A stretch of 64,000 bases of DNA, taken from the NCBI GenBank assembly GCA_000495505.1, contig CP006833.1, positions 248,001 through 312,000 of the forward strand, written 5' to 3'. Origin of the DNA: Campylobacter fetus subsp. testudinum 03-427. Its GTDB lineage: Bacteria; Campylobacterota; Campylobacteria; Campylobacterales; Campylobacteraceae. Positions 1 through 9,238 of this stretch are shown one piece after another; position 1 is the first letter of the stretch; every line of letters begins with the position of its first letter. The translations under genes were made by a program, and so were the position numbers. The notes under the pieces are model-generated. The model saw only the letters and a list, made by a program, of their open reading frames with translations. It did no database searches and had not been told where the DNA came from.

Positions 1-155
1 ACGTCAAATATATAGTGCATAGCTACGCTCAGCTCTACTGCTCCCATATTTGAACTGAGATGTCCGCCATTTGAACTTACGGTTTTTAGTATTTTATCTC
101 TAAGAGTATCGCATAAATCAGCTAATTCTTCTAAACTTTTTGATTTTATATCCAT
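1..155 (-). CDS. dxs: 1-deoxy-D-xylulose-5-phosphate synthase, N-terminal fragment
   Basis: Only the first 51 codons are present; the gene continues past the left edge. The visible start contains SSNGGHLSSNMGAVELSVAMH, the thiamine-diphosphate-binding N-terminus typical of Dxs, which condenses pyruvate and glyceraldehyde-3-phosphate in the first step of the MEP isoprenoid pathway. The ATG lies 3 bases after the fliH stop, so it is the distal gene of the fliF-fliG-fliH run. The same order is known in other Campylobacter. The identification is strong for such a short piece because motif and context agree. Confidence 0.85.
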   Translation of the reverse strand, partial: MDIKSKSLEELADLCDTLRDKILKTVSSNGGHLSSNMGAVELSVAMHYIFD

Positions 156-158
156 ATC

Positions 159-956
159 TTACTCGCTTAAAATTTTCTTGATTTTTGCAAATCTCGCCAT
201 AACGCTTCCATCTATATTTCCAACTTCGCTTAAAACTATAACTCCGCCAGCATTTATAGCGTCATCGCTAGTAACTTTGATATGTGAGTTTAAATTTAAA
301 TTTGCTTTTAAAAACTCATAATCTTTCGGATTTGTTTTTATCTCTATGCTAGTTGCGTCATTTAGCTCGCTGATCAAGCTTTTAGCGATATTTGAAGCAA
401 CCACAGATGAATTGTCTTTTATCTCTTTTATGACTACTTCTTTTGCTATTTCTATAGCAGTGCTTGCTAGCTCTTTCTGACTTGATGCGTATAGCGCTTC
501 TAGTTTTGATTTTTCTTCATCAAGTTTTTCTATGGAGTGCATATACTTTTTTTCTATTTCGTTTAACTCAGCTTCAAATTCAGTTTTTGCTGCTATATGA
601 CCTTCTTTTAAAGCTTCGTCTTTAGCTCTTGTAACTTCTTGTTCTAATCTTACTTTGAATTCATTTTCTTGATTTTCTATTTGCATTTGCAGTTTTATTA
701 TATTGCCACTTAATTCATCGGTTCGTTTTAATAGCTCCTCGATGAAACTCGGTTCTAATTTAGGCTCTTCTTGATGAGTCTGATTCTCTTTTTGCTCTTC
801 TTGTTTTGGAACTGGAGTTGCAGTTTGTTCTTCTAAATTTGAAACTGTTTCTTGCTCTTTTACATCGTTTGTTGGAAATGCACCTAAAACCTTAAATCTA
901 TAAGATTCTATAGTGTGTTCTGCATTTTTGTTATCTATGACGTTGCTTTGTTTCAT
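159..956 (-). CDS. fliH: Flagellar assembly protein FliH
   Basis: This 265-residue protein is the regulator and stator of the FliI export ATPase at the cytoplasmic face of the flagellar type III export gate. Residues ~30-75 are rich in Gln, Glu and Pro, ~75-165 form a long Glu/Lys-rich coiled coil, and the C-terminal ~100 residues resemble the FliH/V-ATPase subunit E fold, with the segment TAIEIAKEVVIKEI. The ATG at 956 overlaps the fliG stop by 4 bases, so the two are probably translationally coupled. FliI is not in the window. The assignment rests on coiled-coil architecture and position after fliG. Confidence 0.9.
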   Translation of the reverse strand: MKQSNVIDNKNAEHTIESYRFKVLGAFPTNDVKEQETVSNLEEQTATPVPKQEEQKENQTHQEEPKLEPSFIEELLKRTDELSGNIIKLQMQIENQENEFKVRLEQEVTRAKDEALKEGHIAAKTEFEAELNEIEKKYMHSIEKLDEEKSKLEALYASSQKELASTAIEIAKEVVIKEIKDNSSVVASNIAKSLISELNDATSIEIKTNPKDYEFLKANLNLNSHIKVTSDDAINAGGVIVLSEVGNIDGSVMARFAKIKKILSE

Positions 957-1981
957 TCTATCATCTCATCGCTTTCGCCTACTTGGAATACTCCTTCTTC
1001 GGCTAGTTTTTGGACTAATTCCACAACTCGTCTTTGCGCCTCTTCTACCTCTTTTACGCGCACAGCTCCTAAGAACTGCATCTCCTCTACAAATGCTTCG
1101 CTTGCACGCTGACTCATATTTGCTAAGAATTTCTGTTTTAGCTCTTCACCGCTACCTTTTAATCCGATCATAAGATCTTTTTTATCTACTACTTTTAATA
1201 TCTCTCTTATAGCATTATTATCAAGAGTATTGATATCTTCAAAAGTAAACATCATCTCTTTTATGGTTACAGCTAAGCTAGGATCGCTTTGCTCAATGAT
1301 ACCAATAGTGGATTTGCTAGCTTTTTGACCAAGACGGTTGAGTACTTCTGCAACTGCTCTTGGACCTCCGACTTCAACTTTGTAACTAGTAAGACTCTCA
1401 AGTTTGCTTTCTAGTACGGTTGATACGCGTTTTACGACAGATGGGCTTATGTCGCCCAAATTTGCCATACGTATGATAACTTCGCTTCTTAAGTCATCGG
1501 GAAAATATACAAGAGTTTCAGCAGCGCTAGTTGCGTCCATGTGAGCTACTATCAATGCTATTGTTTGAGGATGTTCTTTTACTATAAAGTCTGCTAGTTG
1601 TTGAGGTCTTACTTGACTAAGATAACCAAAAGATTTTGTGGTTTCCATGGATTTTTGTAGTTTATCCATGATTTTTTGAGCGATTTCTGGACCAAATGTT
1701 CTAAATAGTATCTCTTTAGCGTACTCGATACCACCACTTTTCATATATTGATTTGACTGCATAAGTGCGTAAAACTCTTCTAAAACCGCTGCTGCGACTG
1801 TTTTATCTATAGTTTTTGCGCTTGCTATATATCTTGAAATTTCAGTTATAACATCTATATCCATATGTGAAAATATAAGAGTAGTAGCATCTTCTCCTAG
1901 TTGTATAAGAAGTATAGCTACTTTTTCTGGCATACTAAGATCATCATATATCATTTTTTGCTGTTCATTTAGCTTTGTCAT
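953..1981 (-). CDS. fliG: Flagellar motor switch protein FliG
   Basis: FliG forms the upper switch ring that contacts the MotAB stator and sets torque and rotation direction. The 342-residue protein has the three expected FliG domains. The middle domain holds LADFIVKEHPQTIALIVAHM, and the charged torque helix lies near EELKQKFLANMSQRASEAF. I prefer the ATG at 1981 over a TTG one codon earlier because AGGAG sits a few bases upstream. The fliF TGA overlaps this ATG by one base, so fliF-fliG-fliH read as one coupled unit. Length and motifs are normal. Confidence 0.96.
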   Translation of the reverse strand: MTKLNEQQKMIYDDLSMPEKVAILLIQLGEDATTLIFSHMDIDVITEISRYIASAKTIDKTVAAAVLEEFYALMQSNQYMKSGGIEYAKEILFRTFGPEIAQKIMDKLQKSMETTKSFGYLSQVRPQQLADFIVKEHPQTIALIVAHMDATSAAETLVYFPDDLRSEVIIRMANLGDISPSVVKRVSTVLESKLESLTSYKVEVGGPRAVAEVLNRLGQKASKSTIGIIEQSDPSLAVTIKEMMFTFEDINTLDNNAIREILKVVDKKDLMIGLKGSGEELKQKFLANMSQRASEAFVEEMQFLGAVRVKEVEEAQRRVVELVQKLAEEGVFQVGESDEMIE

Positions 1982-3687
1982 CAAAACTCCTTACGTGAGT
2001 TGAAGTCTGAGTCATTTTTTATCATTCCTTGAAGCAGAGTTGATATTTCTTCGCTTCTTTCAGATACTATAAGCTTCATTTTTTCTAGCAATACCTCATA
2101 CTTTAACTCGTCTTCGTTGAAGTCCTCTCCGATACCAAGCTCATCTTCAACTCTTTTTCTTGCGGCTTTGAATTTTTCTAAAGTATCTTCGGCTTCTTCT
2201 TCTATATTACTCTCTTCTTTTTGTGGCTCAAAGTCCTCTTCTTTGGCATTTTCAACCATTTTTTGCAAGAATGGAGTAATAACTTTTTTGTAAAATACAA
2301 ATAGTATAAGCAGCACTATAAGATATTTAATCACCGGAGCTAGAGGTTTTAGGTATGAATCATAAAATATTCCTATTTTTGTCGTATTCGCATTTAAATT
2401 TCCGGCTTTTTTAAATTCAAAGTTACTAACTGTAACTTCATCTCCTCTTGTCGAGTTGTATCCGATAGTCTGTTCAACTAGAGATTTTATCTTATTTATC
2501 TCATCATCGCTTAGAGGCACATAAACGATTGTATCGCTTAAACTACCGTCCTCTTTTTTTTCTCTTTCATACTTTCCATCTACAACAACAGCTGCGGTAA
2601 CTCTTTTTATGGTTGCGTATTGGTCTTTGACTTTGATAATTTTTTTGGATATTTCATAGTTTGTATTAGCAACGTTTTTTGAGTATAGTTCATCTGGTTT
2701 ATTTTGATCTAAACCTTCTACAGGACCTATGTTGCTAACGGCGCCTGGAACTCCGCCAACCTCTTTTGGCTGTTTGCCTTCTCTTTTTTCTTCTATATTT
2801 TGTTCGCTTCTTATTACGGAGTTTGGATCATAAATTTCACTTTGGCTATCTTTTATGGAAAAGTCAAAATCTATACTAACTTTTGCAGTTACTTTATCTT
2901 TTCCGCCTGTGAATTTGCCTATCATATCGATAATTTTTTGCTCATATGTATTTTCAAATTCTTTTTTATATTTTATTTGTGAAGCTACTAATTCACTTTC
3001 TAGAGCTATTTCGTCATCTCCTACTGCTACACCGTCTTGAGTGACTATTTTTACATCTTCGGCTTTTAAATTTGTAACTGATCCAGCTACTATCCTTTTT
3101 ATGCCATCTATCTGTTTTCTATTTAATTTTTCGCCTTCTTTTATCTTTACTACTACTGAAGCAGTCGGAGGAACTTGTCTTTCTGTAAATACGCTATCTT
3201 TGGGAAATGCGATATAAACAGTAGCTTTTTCTATAGGCTCAAGACCTTCTATAGTCTTTGAAAGTTCTCCTTGAATGGCTCTTTGAAATTTAACTCTTTG
3301 CTCATTATCAGTAGCACCAAAATCTTGTTTATCAAATATCTCAAAACCGTTTTTACCGTCTTTCATTATACCAAGACTTGCTACTGCTATCCTCTCTTTA
3401 TAAACGCTTTTAGTAGGAACTAAGATAGTGCCTTCATTTGCTAATTTATAAGTTACTCCATCTTTTTCTAACTGAGCTATGATCTGAGCTGAATCGGCGG
3501 GATTTAAATTTCTAAATAGTACGCTGTATCCGTCATACTCAGATCCAGAGCTACTACTTTTATATAGACTTAAAAATACTAAAAATCCAACCACTATAAC
3601 AACACTGCTAGCTGCTACAATCTTCTGTTTTAGCGTAAGATTTTGATATAGCTGACCGACTTGATGAAATAGAGTCTTGTAATCCAT
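1981..3687 (-). CDS. fliF: Flagellar MS-ring protein FliF
   Basis: FliF polymerises in the inner membrane to form the MS ring on which the switch and export apparatus assemble. The 568-residue protein has a first membrane helix near residues 22-43, a periplasmic ring-building region, and a second helix near 448-468 (VIKYLIVLLILFVF). An acidic cytoplasmic tail follows and ends with the FliG-binding segment. The periplasmic part carries the YscJ/FliF-like stretch with DQNKPDELYSKNVANTNYEI. It is the first gene of the fliF-fliG-fliH-dxs group, 7 bases after hisC, so hisC may co-transcribe with flagellar genes. Confidence 0.96.
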   Translation of the reverse strand: MDYKTLFHQVGQLYQNLTLKQKIVAASSVVIVVGFLVFLSLYKSSSSGSEYDGYSVLFRNLNPADSAQIIAQLEKDGVTYKLANEGTILVPTKSVYKERIAVASLGIMKDGKNGFEIFDKQDFGATDNEQRVKFQRAIQGELSKTIEGLEPIEKATVYIAFPKDSVFTERQVPPTASVVVKIKEGEKLNRKQIDGIKRIVAGSVTNLKAEDVKIVTQDGVAVGDDEIALESELVASQIKYKKEFENTYEQKIIDMIGKFTGGKDKVTAKVSIDFDFSIKDSQSEIYDPNSVIRSEQNIEEKREGKQPKEVGGVPGAVSNIGPVEGLDQNKPDELYSKNVANTNYEISKKIIKVKDQYATIKRVTAAVVVDGKYEREKKEDGSLSDTIVYVPLSDDEINKIKSLVEQTIGYNSTRGDEVTVSNFEFKKAGNLNANTTKIGIFYDSYLKPLAPVIKYLIVLLILFVFYKKVITPFLQKMVENAKEEDFEPQKEESNIEEEAEDTLEKFKAARKRVEDELGIGEDFNEDELKYEVLLEKMKLIVSERSEEISTLLQGMIKNDSDFNSRKEF

Positions 3688-3693
3688 ATTTTA

Positions 3694-4794
3694 TTAAATT
3701 TCCTTTTTTAGCATTTCTAAAACGCGTCTATTTTGTTCATTTTTTCCTATTGTTATCCTGATCGCATTCATCGAGTAACTTTTTAAATTTCTTAATATTA
3801 TACCTTGTTTTAATAAGTTATCACAAATTTCAGTAGCATTTTGATGCTTATCAAATATAAATGTAATAAAATTTGTATAGCTTTCTATAAATTCTATACC
3901 GTTTTCTTTTGCAAATTCCTCATAAATGCTCATCTCTTTAAAATTATTTTCCAAGGTCTGTTTTAGGAAATCGCTATCTTTTAAAGCTTCAATCGCTGCT
4001 GCAAGACTAAGCGTAGTTATATTAAACGGTGCTCTTAATCTATGAAGTGCTTTTATAATTTCTTCATTTGCTATACCATATCCAACTCTCATTCCGCCAA
4101 GTCCGTAAGCTTTTGAAAATGTCCCTAGATAAAGAGCATTTGGAAAAGTCTGGATCAATATTTTTGGATTTATCTCTTTTTTGCTGCTTTTGAACTTAGC
4201 AAATTCCATATAAGCGCCATCTATAATTACCAAAGTATCTTCGCTCACCTCTTTTATAAAAGAAAAAACTTCATCAGCATCCAAACACTCTCCAAGAGGG
4301 TTGTTTGGAAGACACAAAAATATAACCGAAATATCATCTTTATTTGCATTATAAATTTCTCTAAACTCTGCTAAATTATGCTCTTTACTCTTCGTTTTAT
4401 AAATTTTTGCTCCAACATGTTTAGCATAAATTTCATACATCGCAAACGTTACACCACTTACCAAAATGCCGTTTTTTTCATTTGCTTTAGCGTGAAGAGC
4501 AAACTCGATTATCTGATCGCTTCCACTACCGATTATCACGTTTTTTGGCTCTACTTTATATAAATTTGATAGCCCGTCTTTTAGCTCATAGTAGCTGTCA
4601 TCTGGATATAAACTACTGTTTTGTGCTACACTTTTTATCTTTTCTATAACTTTTTTGCTAGTTCCTAGTGGATTTTCATTACTAGCTAATTTTATGATAT
4701 CGTTTTGACCTATTCCAAACTCACGAATAACTAGCTCTATAGGCTTTCCGGCTTCATAAATAGGTAAATTTTCTATTTTGCTATTAAATTTCAT
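3694..4794 (-). CDS. hisC: Histidinol-phosphate aminotransferase
   Basis: HisC is a PLP enzyme that converts imidazole-acetol phosphate to histidinol phosphate; the family often also acts on aromatic amino acids. Fold-type I signatures are visible: GSGSDQIIE for cofactor phosphate binding, CLPNNPLG, and the Schiff-base lysine in [11 protein letters not shown]. The open frame extends upstream to 4830, but the ATG at 4794 ([16 protein letters not shown]) fits the family start and lies 2 bases after the pheA stop, giving 366 residues. Directly following pheA, it could supply the last transamination in phenylalanine synthesis as well; that is inference. Confidence 0.93.
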   Translation of the reverse strand: MKFNSKIENLPIYEAGKPIELVIREFGIGQNDIIKLASNENPLGTSKKVIEKIKSVAQNSSLYPDDSYYELKDGLSNLYKVEPKNVIIGSGSDQIIEFALHAKANEKNGILVSGVTFAMYEIYAKHVGAKIYKTKSKEHNLAEFREIYNANKDDISVIFLCLPNNPLGECLDADEVFSFIKEVSEDTLVIIDGAYMEFAKFKSSKKEINPKILIQTFPNALYLGTFSKAYGLGGMRVGYGIANEEIIKALHRLRAPFNITTLSLAAAIEALKDSDFLKQTLENNFKEMSIYEEFAKENGIEFIESYTNFITFIFDKHQNATEICDNLLKQGIILRNLKSYSMNAIRITIGKNEQNRRVLEMLKKEI

Positions 4795-4796
4795 TT

Positions 4797-5873
4797 TTAT
4801 CCTTCTTGATTGATATAGCTTCCAAGCCATGTTATATCATGACCATTTTTTGCAGCTAATTCCAGTACTTTTTTTACATTTTCCTCATCTATATGACCTT
4901 CAAAATCTATATAAAATACGGTTTGAAAATCTTTTTGTTTTATAGGGCGGCTTTCAAGTTTGGTTAAATTTACACCTTCGTTTTTAAACATAGATAATAG
5001 CTCAACTAATCCACCTGGTCTGTGCGCTGTTTTAGCTAAAATACTCGTTTTATTATGTTCGCTTTTACCGTTTTTAAAGTCGCTTAATACAAAAAATCTA
5101 GTCCTGTTTGCAAGATTATCTTCTATCGTATTAAAAACTATAGGAACGTTATTTATGTGGGCGGCTATCTTTGAACAGATGGCTGCTGATTCTTTTTCTT
5201 TTGATGCTAGAAATGCAGCTTCTGCGGTAGATTTTGTCGGTATAAAAGTGACTTCATTTAGATTGTGATCATCTAAAAATCTACGACATTGATTGTATCC
5301 TTGAGGGTGAGAATATATTTTTTTGATATCTTTTAAATTTTCGCTCATACTAACAAAACTATGATGGATATCCATATAAATTTCAGCTACGATTTTTACG
5401 TTTTCATATTTTCTAAGACAATCAAGAGTGATACCAACAGCGCCCTCTGTGTTATTTTCTATAGGTACAACTCCGTATTTCGCTTCTTTATTATCAAGTT
5501 CTCTAAATACGGCTTCTATGCTTGAAAGCGCTGTATAACTGCTCATAGCACCAAATCTACTTTCAGCTGCTTGATGAGTATAAGTTCCTACAGGACCTAA
5601 AAAAGCTACTTTTTGTGGCATTTCTAAATTTCTACTTACGGCAAAAATTTCAAGATAAATAGCCTCTATAGCCTCTTTGCTAAGCTTGTTATCTTTAGTG
5701 GATTCAAGGCGGGAAAGTATCTCTCGTTCGCGCTCTGGACGATAAATAGCGGTTTTGCTACTTTGTTTTAGTTCGCCTATTTTTTGAACGTATCTCATTC
5801 TATCATTTAGTAAAGATAAAATTTGATCATCTATATCATCAATTTTAGTTCTTAACTCATCAATACTTTGCAT
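4797..5873 (-). CDS. pheA: Bifunctional chorismate mutase / prephenate dehydratase
   Basis: This 358-residue P-protein makes phenylpyruvate from chorismate via prephenate. Residues 1-~85 are an AroQ-type chorismate mutase ([15 protein letters not shown] and later PEREREIL). Residues ~92-270 are prephenate dehydratase, starting [15 protein letters not shown] and including the threonine-bearing ANRTRFFV. The C-terminal ~80 residues are an ACT domain with [10 protein letters not shown] and the ESRP motif used for phenylalanine feedback inhibition. It overlaps the upstream HAD gene by 14 bases and is followed closely by hisC, so the group is very likely one transcript. Confidence 0.96.
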   Translation of the reverse strand: MQSIDELRTKIDDIDDQILSLLNDRMRYVQKIGELKQSSKTAIYRPEREREILSRLESTKDNKLSKEAIEAIYLEIFAVSRNLEMPQKVAFLGPVGTYTHQAAESRFGAMSSYTALSSIEAVFRELDNKEAKYGVVPIENNTEGAVGITLDCLRKYENVKIVAEIYMDIHHSFVSMSENLKDIKKIYSHPQGYNQCRRFLDDHNLNEVTFIPTKSTAEAAFLASKEKESAAICSKIAAHINNVPIVFNTIEDNLANRTRFFVLSDFKNGKSEHNKTSILAKTAHRPGGLVELLSMFKNEGVNLTKLESRPIKQKDFQTVFYIDFEGHIDEENVKKVLELAAKNGHDITWLGSYINQEG

Positions 5874-6639
5874 TTATCACCTTTAAAACTTCACTTATAT
5901 CTTTATAAACGCTATCTAAAATATCTTTTTTTACACCACTTTTATCTGGGTCGCTAACCTTTCCGCTAAGCACAAGTGATGTTTTCATACCAATCTCTTT
6001 AGCGCCTTTTAAGTCACCTTTTGCATCATCGCTTATTATCGTTATATCTTTAAATTCAGCTTTACCACTTTGTAAATTTAATAGCCTTAAAGCTTCATTA
6101 TAAAATGCTTTACTAGGTTTTCCAACAGCTTCATAGCCAACTCCTGTTGCATAATTTATCATAGCAGATATGGCTCCAACTCCTGGATAAAGTCTTCCAT
6201 TTTTTTTGTATATGCTAGTTTCATGCATAGCGATGAGTTTTGCTCCGTTTAAAACAAGCTCGTTTATACTCGCAAAGTCACTAAATTTAAAATCATCCCA
6301 ACTAGCAATCAGAACTGCTTTTGGCTCTTTAAAATCCTCTTTATATCCAAGATTTTTCATAGTATCTACAAACTGTGTAGCACCAAACATAGCGCAATTA
6401 CAAGGCGGAAGTATCTCTTCTAAAACGCAAAACGGATCAAGGTAAGCTCCGTCTTTGATCTGCAGTCCGATTTTACGCAAATTTGCTAAAAAATCCAAGC
6501 TTTTTGCTTTTGTGTTGTTTGTTATGACAACATACGGAATATTATTTAAATTTAAAAATTCTATGAACTCACAAGCTCCATTTATAGGGCTTTTATCTGT
6601 GTCGCTTATAAGTGTCCCTTGCACATCTATAAAATACAT
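5860..6639 (-). CDS. HAD-IIA (NagD-like) family protein with altered DxD motif
   Basis: This 259-residue protein has the layout of a NagD/HAD-IIA phosphatase. It has a nucleophile motif at the N-terminus, motif II threonine in VVITNNT, a C2-type cap, motif III lysine in VGKPSKAFYNEAL, and acidic motif IV in ISDDAKGDLKGA. The first motif reads DVQGT instead of DxDGT, so the usual general acid/base aspartate is a glutamine. It could be a weak phosphatase, a transferase-like enzyme, or a non-catalytic binder. It sits between lysA (overlapping its stop) and pheA (14-base overlap), a placement also recalled from C. jejuni. The substrate is unknown. Confidence 0.85.
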   Translation of the reverse strand: MYFIDVQGTLISDTDKSPINGACEFIEFLNLNNIPYVVITNNTKAKSLDFLANLRKIGLQIKDGAYLDPFCVLEEILPPCNCAMFGATQFVDTMKNLGYKEDFKEPKAVLIASWDDFKFSDFASINELVLNGAKLIAMHETSIYKKNGRLYPGVGAISAMINYATGVGYEAVGKPSKAFYNEALRLLNLQSGKAEFKDITIISDDAKGDLKGAKEIGMKTSLVLSGKVSDPDKSGVKKDILDSVYKDISEVLKVINAKY

Positions 6640-7850
6640 TATATAAACTCTTTCTCGTTTTTAACTAAATCTTCAAAGCTCTCTCTTTGGCGAATAAGCC
6701 TATCTTTACTTCCATAAATGGCAACTTCAGCAGTTCTTAATCTCGAATTATAGTTGCTAGACATACAAAATCCATATGCGCCGGCTGATTTTACTACTAA
6801 AATATCTCCGCTTGACTGTTTTGGTAAATTTACGTTTTTACCCAAAAAGTCGCCGCTCTCGCATATCGGACCTACTACGTCGCAAAGCTCTTTTTCTCCG
6901 CTATTTAAAGCGATAATTTCATGATGAGCCTCATACAAACTAGGGCGTAATAAATCATTCATAGCGCCATCTACTATGACAAATCTTTTTTTATCATCGC
7001 TATGAGTATCGTTTATCTTTTCATATAGAACTTTTGTTATAAAGACTCCGGCGTTTCCGACTAAAAATCTTCCTGGTTCGCATATTACGGTTACATCTTC
7101 GCCTTTGAGCGCTGCTAAAATTCCTTGAGCATAGCTGTAGAGATCAGGATCGGTTTCATCTTCGTATCTGATTCCGATCCCTCCACCAACATCAAAAAAT
7201 TTGATATCGATATCAAGAGCTTTAAGTTCTCTTAAAAGGTCGCTTACTATATTTGCAGCTTCTATGGTAGGTTTAAGATCTGTTAGCTGACTTCCTATAT
7301 GGAAGTGTATGCCAACTGGATCTAGAAATTCGCTTTTATGGGCGTAAAGATACATTTTACGGGCTTTTTCCAGCCCAACTCCAAATTTATTTTTACTGAG
7401 TCCTGTTGATATGTACGGGTGAGTTTTTGGATCTACATTAGGATTTACGCGTACTGAAATTCTTGCTTTTTTATTAAGTTTTTTTGCGATACTCTCAACC
7501 CTTTTCATCTCTTCTTCGCTTTCTAAATTTAGCATTAAAATATCTAAATTTAGAGCTTCTTCTATCTCTTCATCGCTTTTTCCTACGCCGCTATATATGA
7601 TTTTATAATTTTGTGCGCCTGCTAAAATCGCTTTTTTTACTTCTCCTATACTTACGCAGTCAAATCCTGCGCCAAGACTCGCCATATGTTTTAGTAAGCT
7701 TAAATTTGAGTTTGCTTTTAGAGCGTAGCAGATAAGTGATTTTCTTGCATTAAATTCTTTTTTTAATTTATTATATTGATTTTGTATATAATCAAAATCA
7801 TAGACGTAAAGAGGCGTTCCGTATTTTTTAGCTAGCAAGCCGTAATCCAT
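6639..7850 (-). CDS. lysA: Diaminopimelate decarboxylase
   Basis: LysA decarboxylates meso-diaminopimelate to lysine, using PLP on an alanine-racemase-like barrel. The Schiff-base lysine is K45 in CYALKANSNL, glycine-rich phosphate binding is FDVGGGIGIRY, and the C-terminal active-site segment includes CESGDFLGKN and SAGAYGFCMSSNYNSR. The ATG at 7850 is chosen because GGAG lies 6 bases upstream; an earlier ATG at 7862 would place that RBS inside the gene. The product is 403 residues, a normal length. It is the first gene of the minus-strand run lysA-HAD-pheA-hisC-fliF. Confidence 0.95.
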   Translation of the reverse strand: MDYGLLAKKYGTPLYVYDFDYIQNQYNKLKKEFNARKSLICYALKANSNLSLLKHMASLGAGFDCVSIGEVKKAILAGAQNYKIIYSGVGKSDEEIEEALNLDILMLNLESEEEMKRVESIAKKLNKKARISVRVNPNVDPKTHPYISTGLSKNKFGVGLEKARKMYLYAHKSEFLDPVGIHFHIGSQLTDLKPTIEAANIVSDLLRELKALDIDIKFFDVGGGIGIRYEDETDPDLYSYAQGILAALKGEDVTVICEPGRFLVGNAGVFITKVLYEKINDTHSDDKKRFVIVDGAMNDLLRPSLYEAHHEIIALNSGEKELCDVVGPICESGDFLGKNVNLPKQSSGDILVVKSAGAYGFCMSSNYNSRLRTAEVAIYGSKDRLIRQRESFEDLVKNEKEFI

Positions 7851-7880
7851 AAAAATCTCCAAAAATGTAAAATACTTGAT

Positions 7881-7886
7881 ATTCTA
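7881..7886 (-). promoter_or_regulatory. Possible -10 element for lysA
   Basis: On the minus strand the sequence reads TAGAAT, about 30 bases upstream of the lysA ATG, within the AT-rich 202-base gap between lysA and the permease gene. Campylobacter sigma-70 promoters rely mainly on a TATAAT-like -10 element, so this is a candidate only. I saw no other structure in this gap. Confidence 0.35.
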
Positions 7887-8052
7887 TCTAAATTTTAATA
7901 AAATTCCGATAAAGTATAAGAATTTCGAAGATAGATTTACATTTAAAATTTAACTATTTGTAAGAAAGATTAAAATCAAACAAATGTAAGATATATGTGC
8001 TAAAACTAATGGAATAATCAGATTCTCCAAAGGCTTAAAATATAAAAAATAT

Positions 8053-9114
8053 CTAACGATGCTGGTAAAATTTAAATCCAGCAAATGAAGCTAAAATGAC
8101 AATCGGTAAAATTACTCCGATTTCTGGGATTATAACTCCGTTTAAACTAAATCTAATAAGCACAAAAAGCACTCCCCATATGCACAGCGTGACGATAACA
8201 TAGATAAAACTCGCTAAAGCAAGGTTGAAAAATCTTCCTGTTATCGGTAGATAGTAGTATAAGATGAGAACCATAAGCGGTGCAAATAGAGGAAAAAATA
8301 TAAGCGAATATAGCGTAGATTTTATCTTATTTAAATTAATTCCCTCATTTTTTAAGGTTCTTAAAGAGTCGATCGCATCTGTGATAGAGTAATTGCTATT
8401 TGTTTGGTATATATTTTCTATGGTTCTTGGCTTAAACCCATTTAATATAAGAAGCTCTTTTTGAGTACTTTCTATATATCCAGTGGCGTTTAGCTCAAGA
8501 CGCGGTGGCAGGCTGATTATATCAACATCAAAAAGCTTCCAGCTATTATCTTCAAATTTAGCTTTTTTTGCAGTAATTTGACCTACGATATCGCCATCTT
8601 TGGTTTCAAATATCTTTATTTTATTTGCTTCTCCGATTGCTGGGTATAACTCGTCTATGTAGATAAATTTGTTTTCGTATTTTAAAAATATACTGTTTGA
8701 AGATTTATTAAATCCTTGAAAATTTATCAAGCTTTTTTGGTAGTCTCTAGCATATGCAAATGAAGTACTAGATAAATATATATATAAACAGGTTATTACA
8801 AGAGATATTATAAATGGACTAAGTATAAGGGTATTTTTGCTTATCCCAAGAGAGTAAAAGCTAACTAGTTCGTTGCTTCTTATCATATTTATCTTTGAGA
8901 CTATGAGAGCAAAAACTAAACTTATAGGAAGTACGTAATTTACCGCAGTTAGCGCAGTAAGACTTAGATAAATAAGCTGCAAATTTGCGCTTTTTGGAAA
9001 ATCTTTTAAATTCGTTAATGTATCAATACCTATATAAAATAGCTCCAAAGCCATAAAAATAATAATAAAATATTTTAAATAAACTAAACCGGTATATTTT
9101 GAAAATAGTTTCAT
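8053..9114 (-). CDS. LptF/LptG-family (YjgP/YjgQ) lipopolysaccharide export permease
   Basis: The family forms the transmembrane part of the LptB2FG ABC transporter, which extracts LPS or lipooligosaccharide from the inner membrane. The 353-residue protein has the typical layout. N-terminal membrane helices include YLKYFIIIFMALELFYIG, and a motif region reads MIRSNELVSFYSLGIS. A periplasmic beta-jellyroll-like section lies at ~130-250, and C-terminal helices follow. The ATG at 9114 is preferred to a TTG at 9156 because the protein then starts with the family-like MKLFSKYTGLVYLKYF; its RBS is weak. I cannot decide between LptF and LptG from sequence alone. It has no close operon partner. Confidence 0.85.
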   Translation of the reverse strand: MKLFSKYTGLVYLKYFIIIFMALELFYIGIDTLTNLKDFPKSANLQLIYLSLTALTAVNYVLPISLVFALIVSKINMIRSNELVSFYSLGISKNTLILSPFIISLVITCLYIYLSSTSFAYARDYQKSLINFQGFNKSSNSIFLKYENKFIYIDELYPAIGEANKIKIFETKDGDIVGQITAKKAKFEDNSWKLFDVDIISLPPRLELNATGYIESTQKELLILNGFKPRTIENIYQTNSNYSITDAIDSLRTLKNEGINLNKIKSTLYSLIFFPLFAPLMVLILYYYLPITGRFFNLALASFIYVIVTLCIWGVLFVLIRFSLNGVIIPEIGVILPIVILASFAGFKFYQHR

Positions 9115-9173
9115 AATTTTAGCCCAAAAATTTAACTTAACTTTAGATTCTATCAAATTTAGACTTAAAGTAT

Positions 9174-9189
9174 TAACTAAATTTAGTTA
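9174..9189. promoter_or_regulatory. 16-bp perfect palindrome between divergent genes
   Basis: TAACTAAATTTAGTTA is a perfect 16-base palindrome in the 124-base region between the divergently read permease gene and the TVP38-family gene. It could be a protein-binding site serving both promoters. Such AT-rich palindromes also arise by chance in this genome, where AAATTT is very common. Confidence 0.35.
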
Positions 9190-9238
9190 GAATTTTTCAG
9201 ATTTGTTTTTGTATATATTTTACATACGATTGGAAACT

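Noticed and set aside
913-1173. Plus-strand open frames opposite fliG and fliH
   Set aside because: They are antisense shadows of strongly supported flagellar genes, with no ribosome site and no recognisable protein pattern.
4795-4830. Upstream start for hisC giving twelve more residues
   Set aside because: It would overlap the pheA end and add residues unlike the family; the ATG at 4794 fits better.
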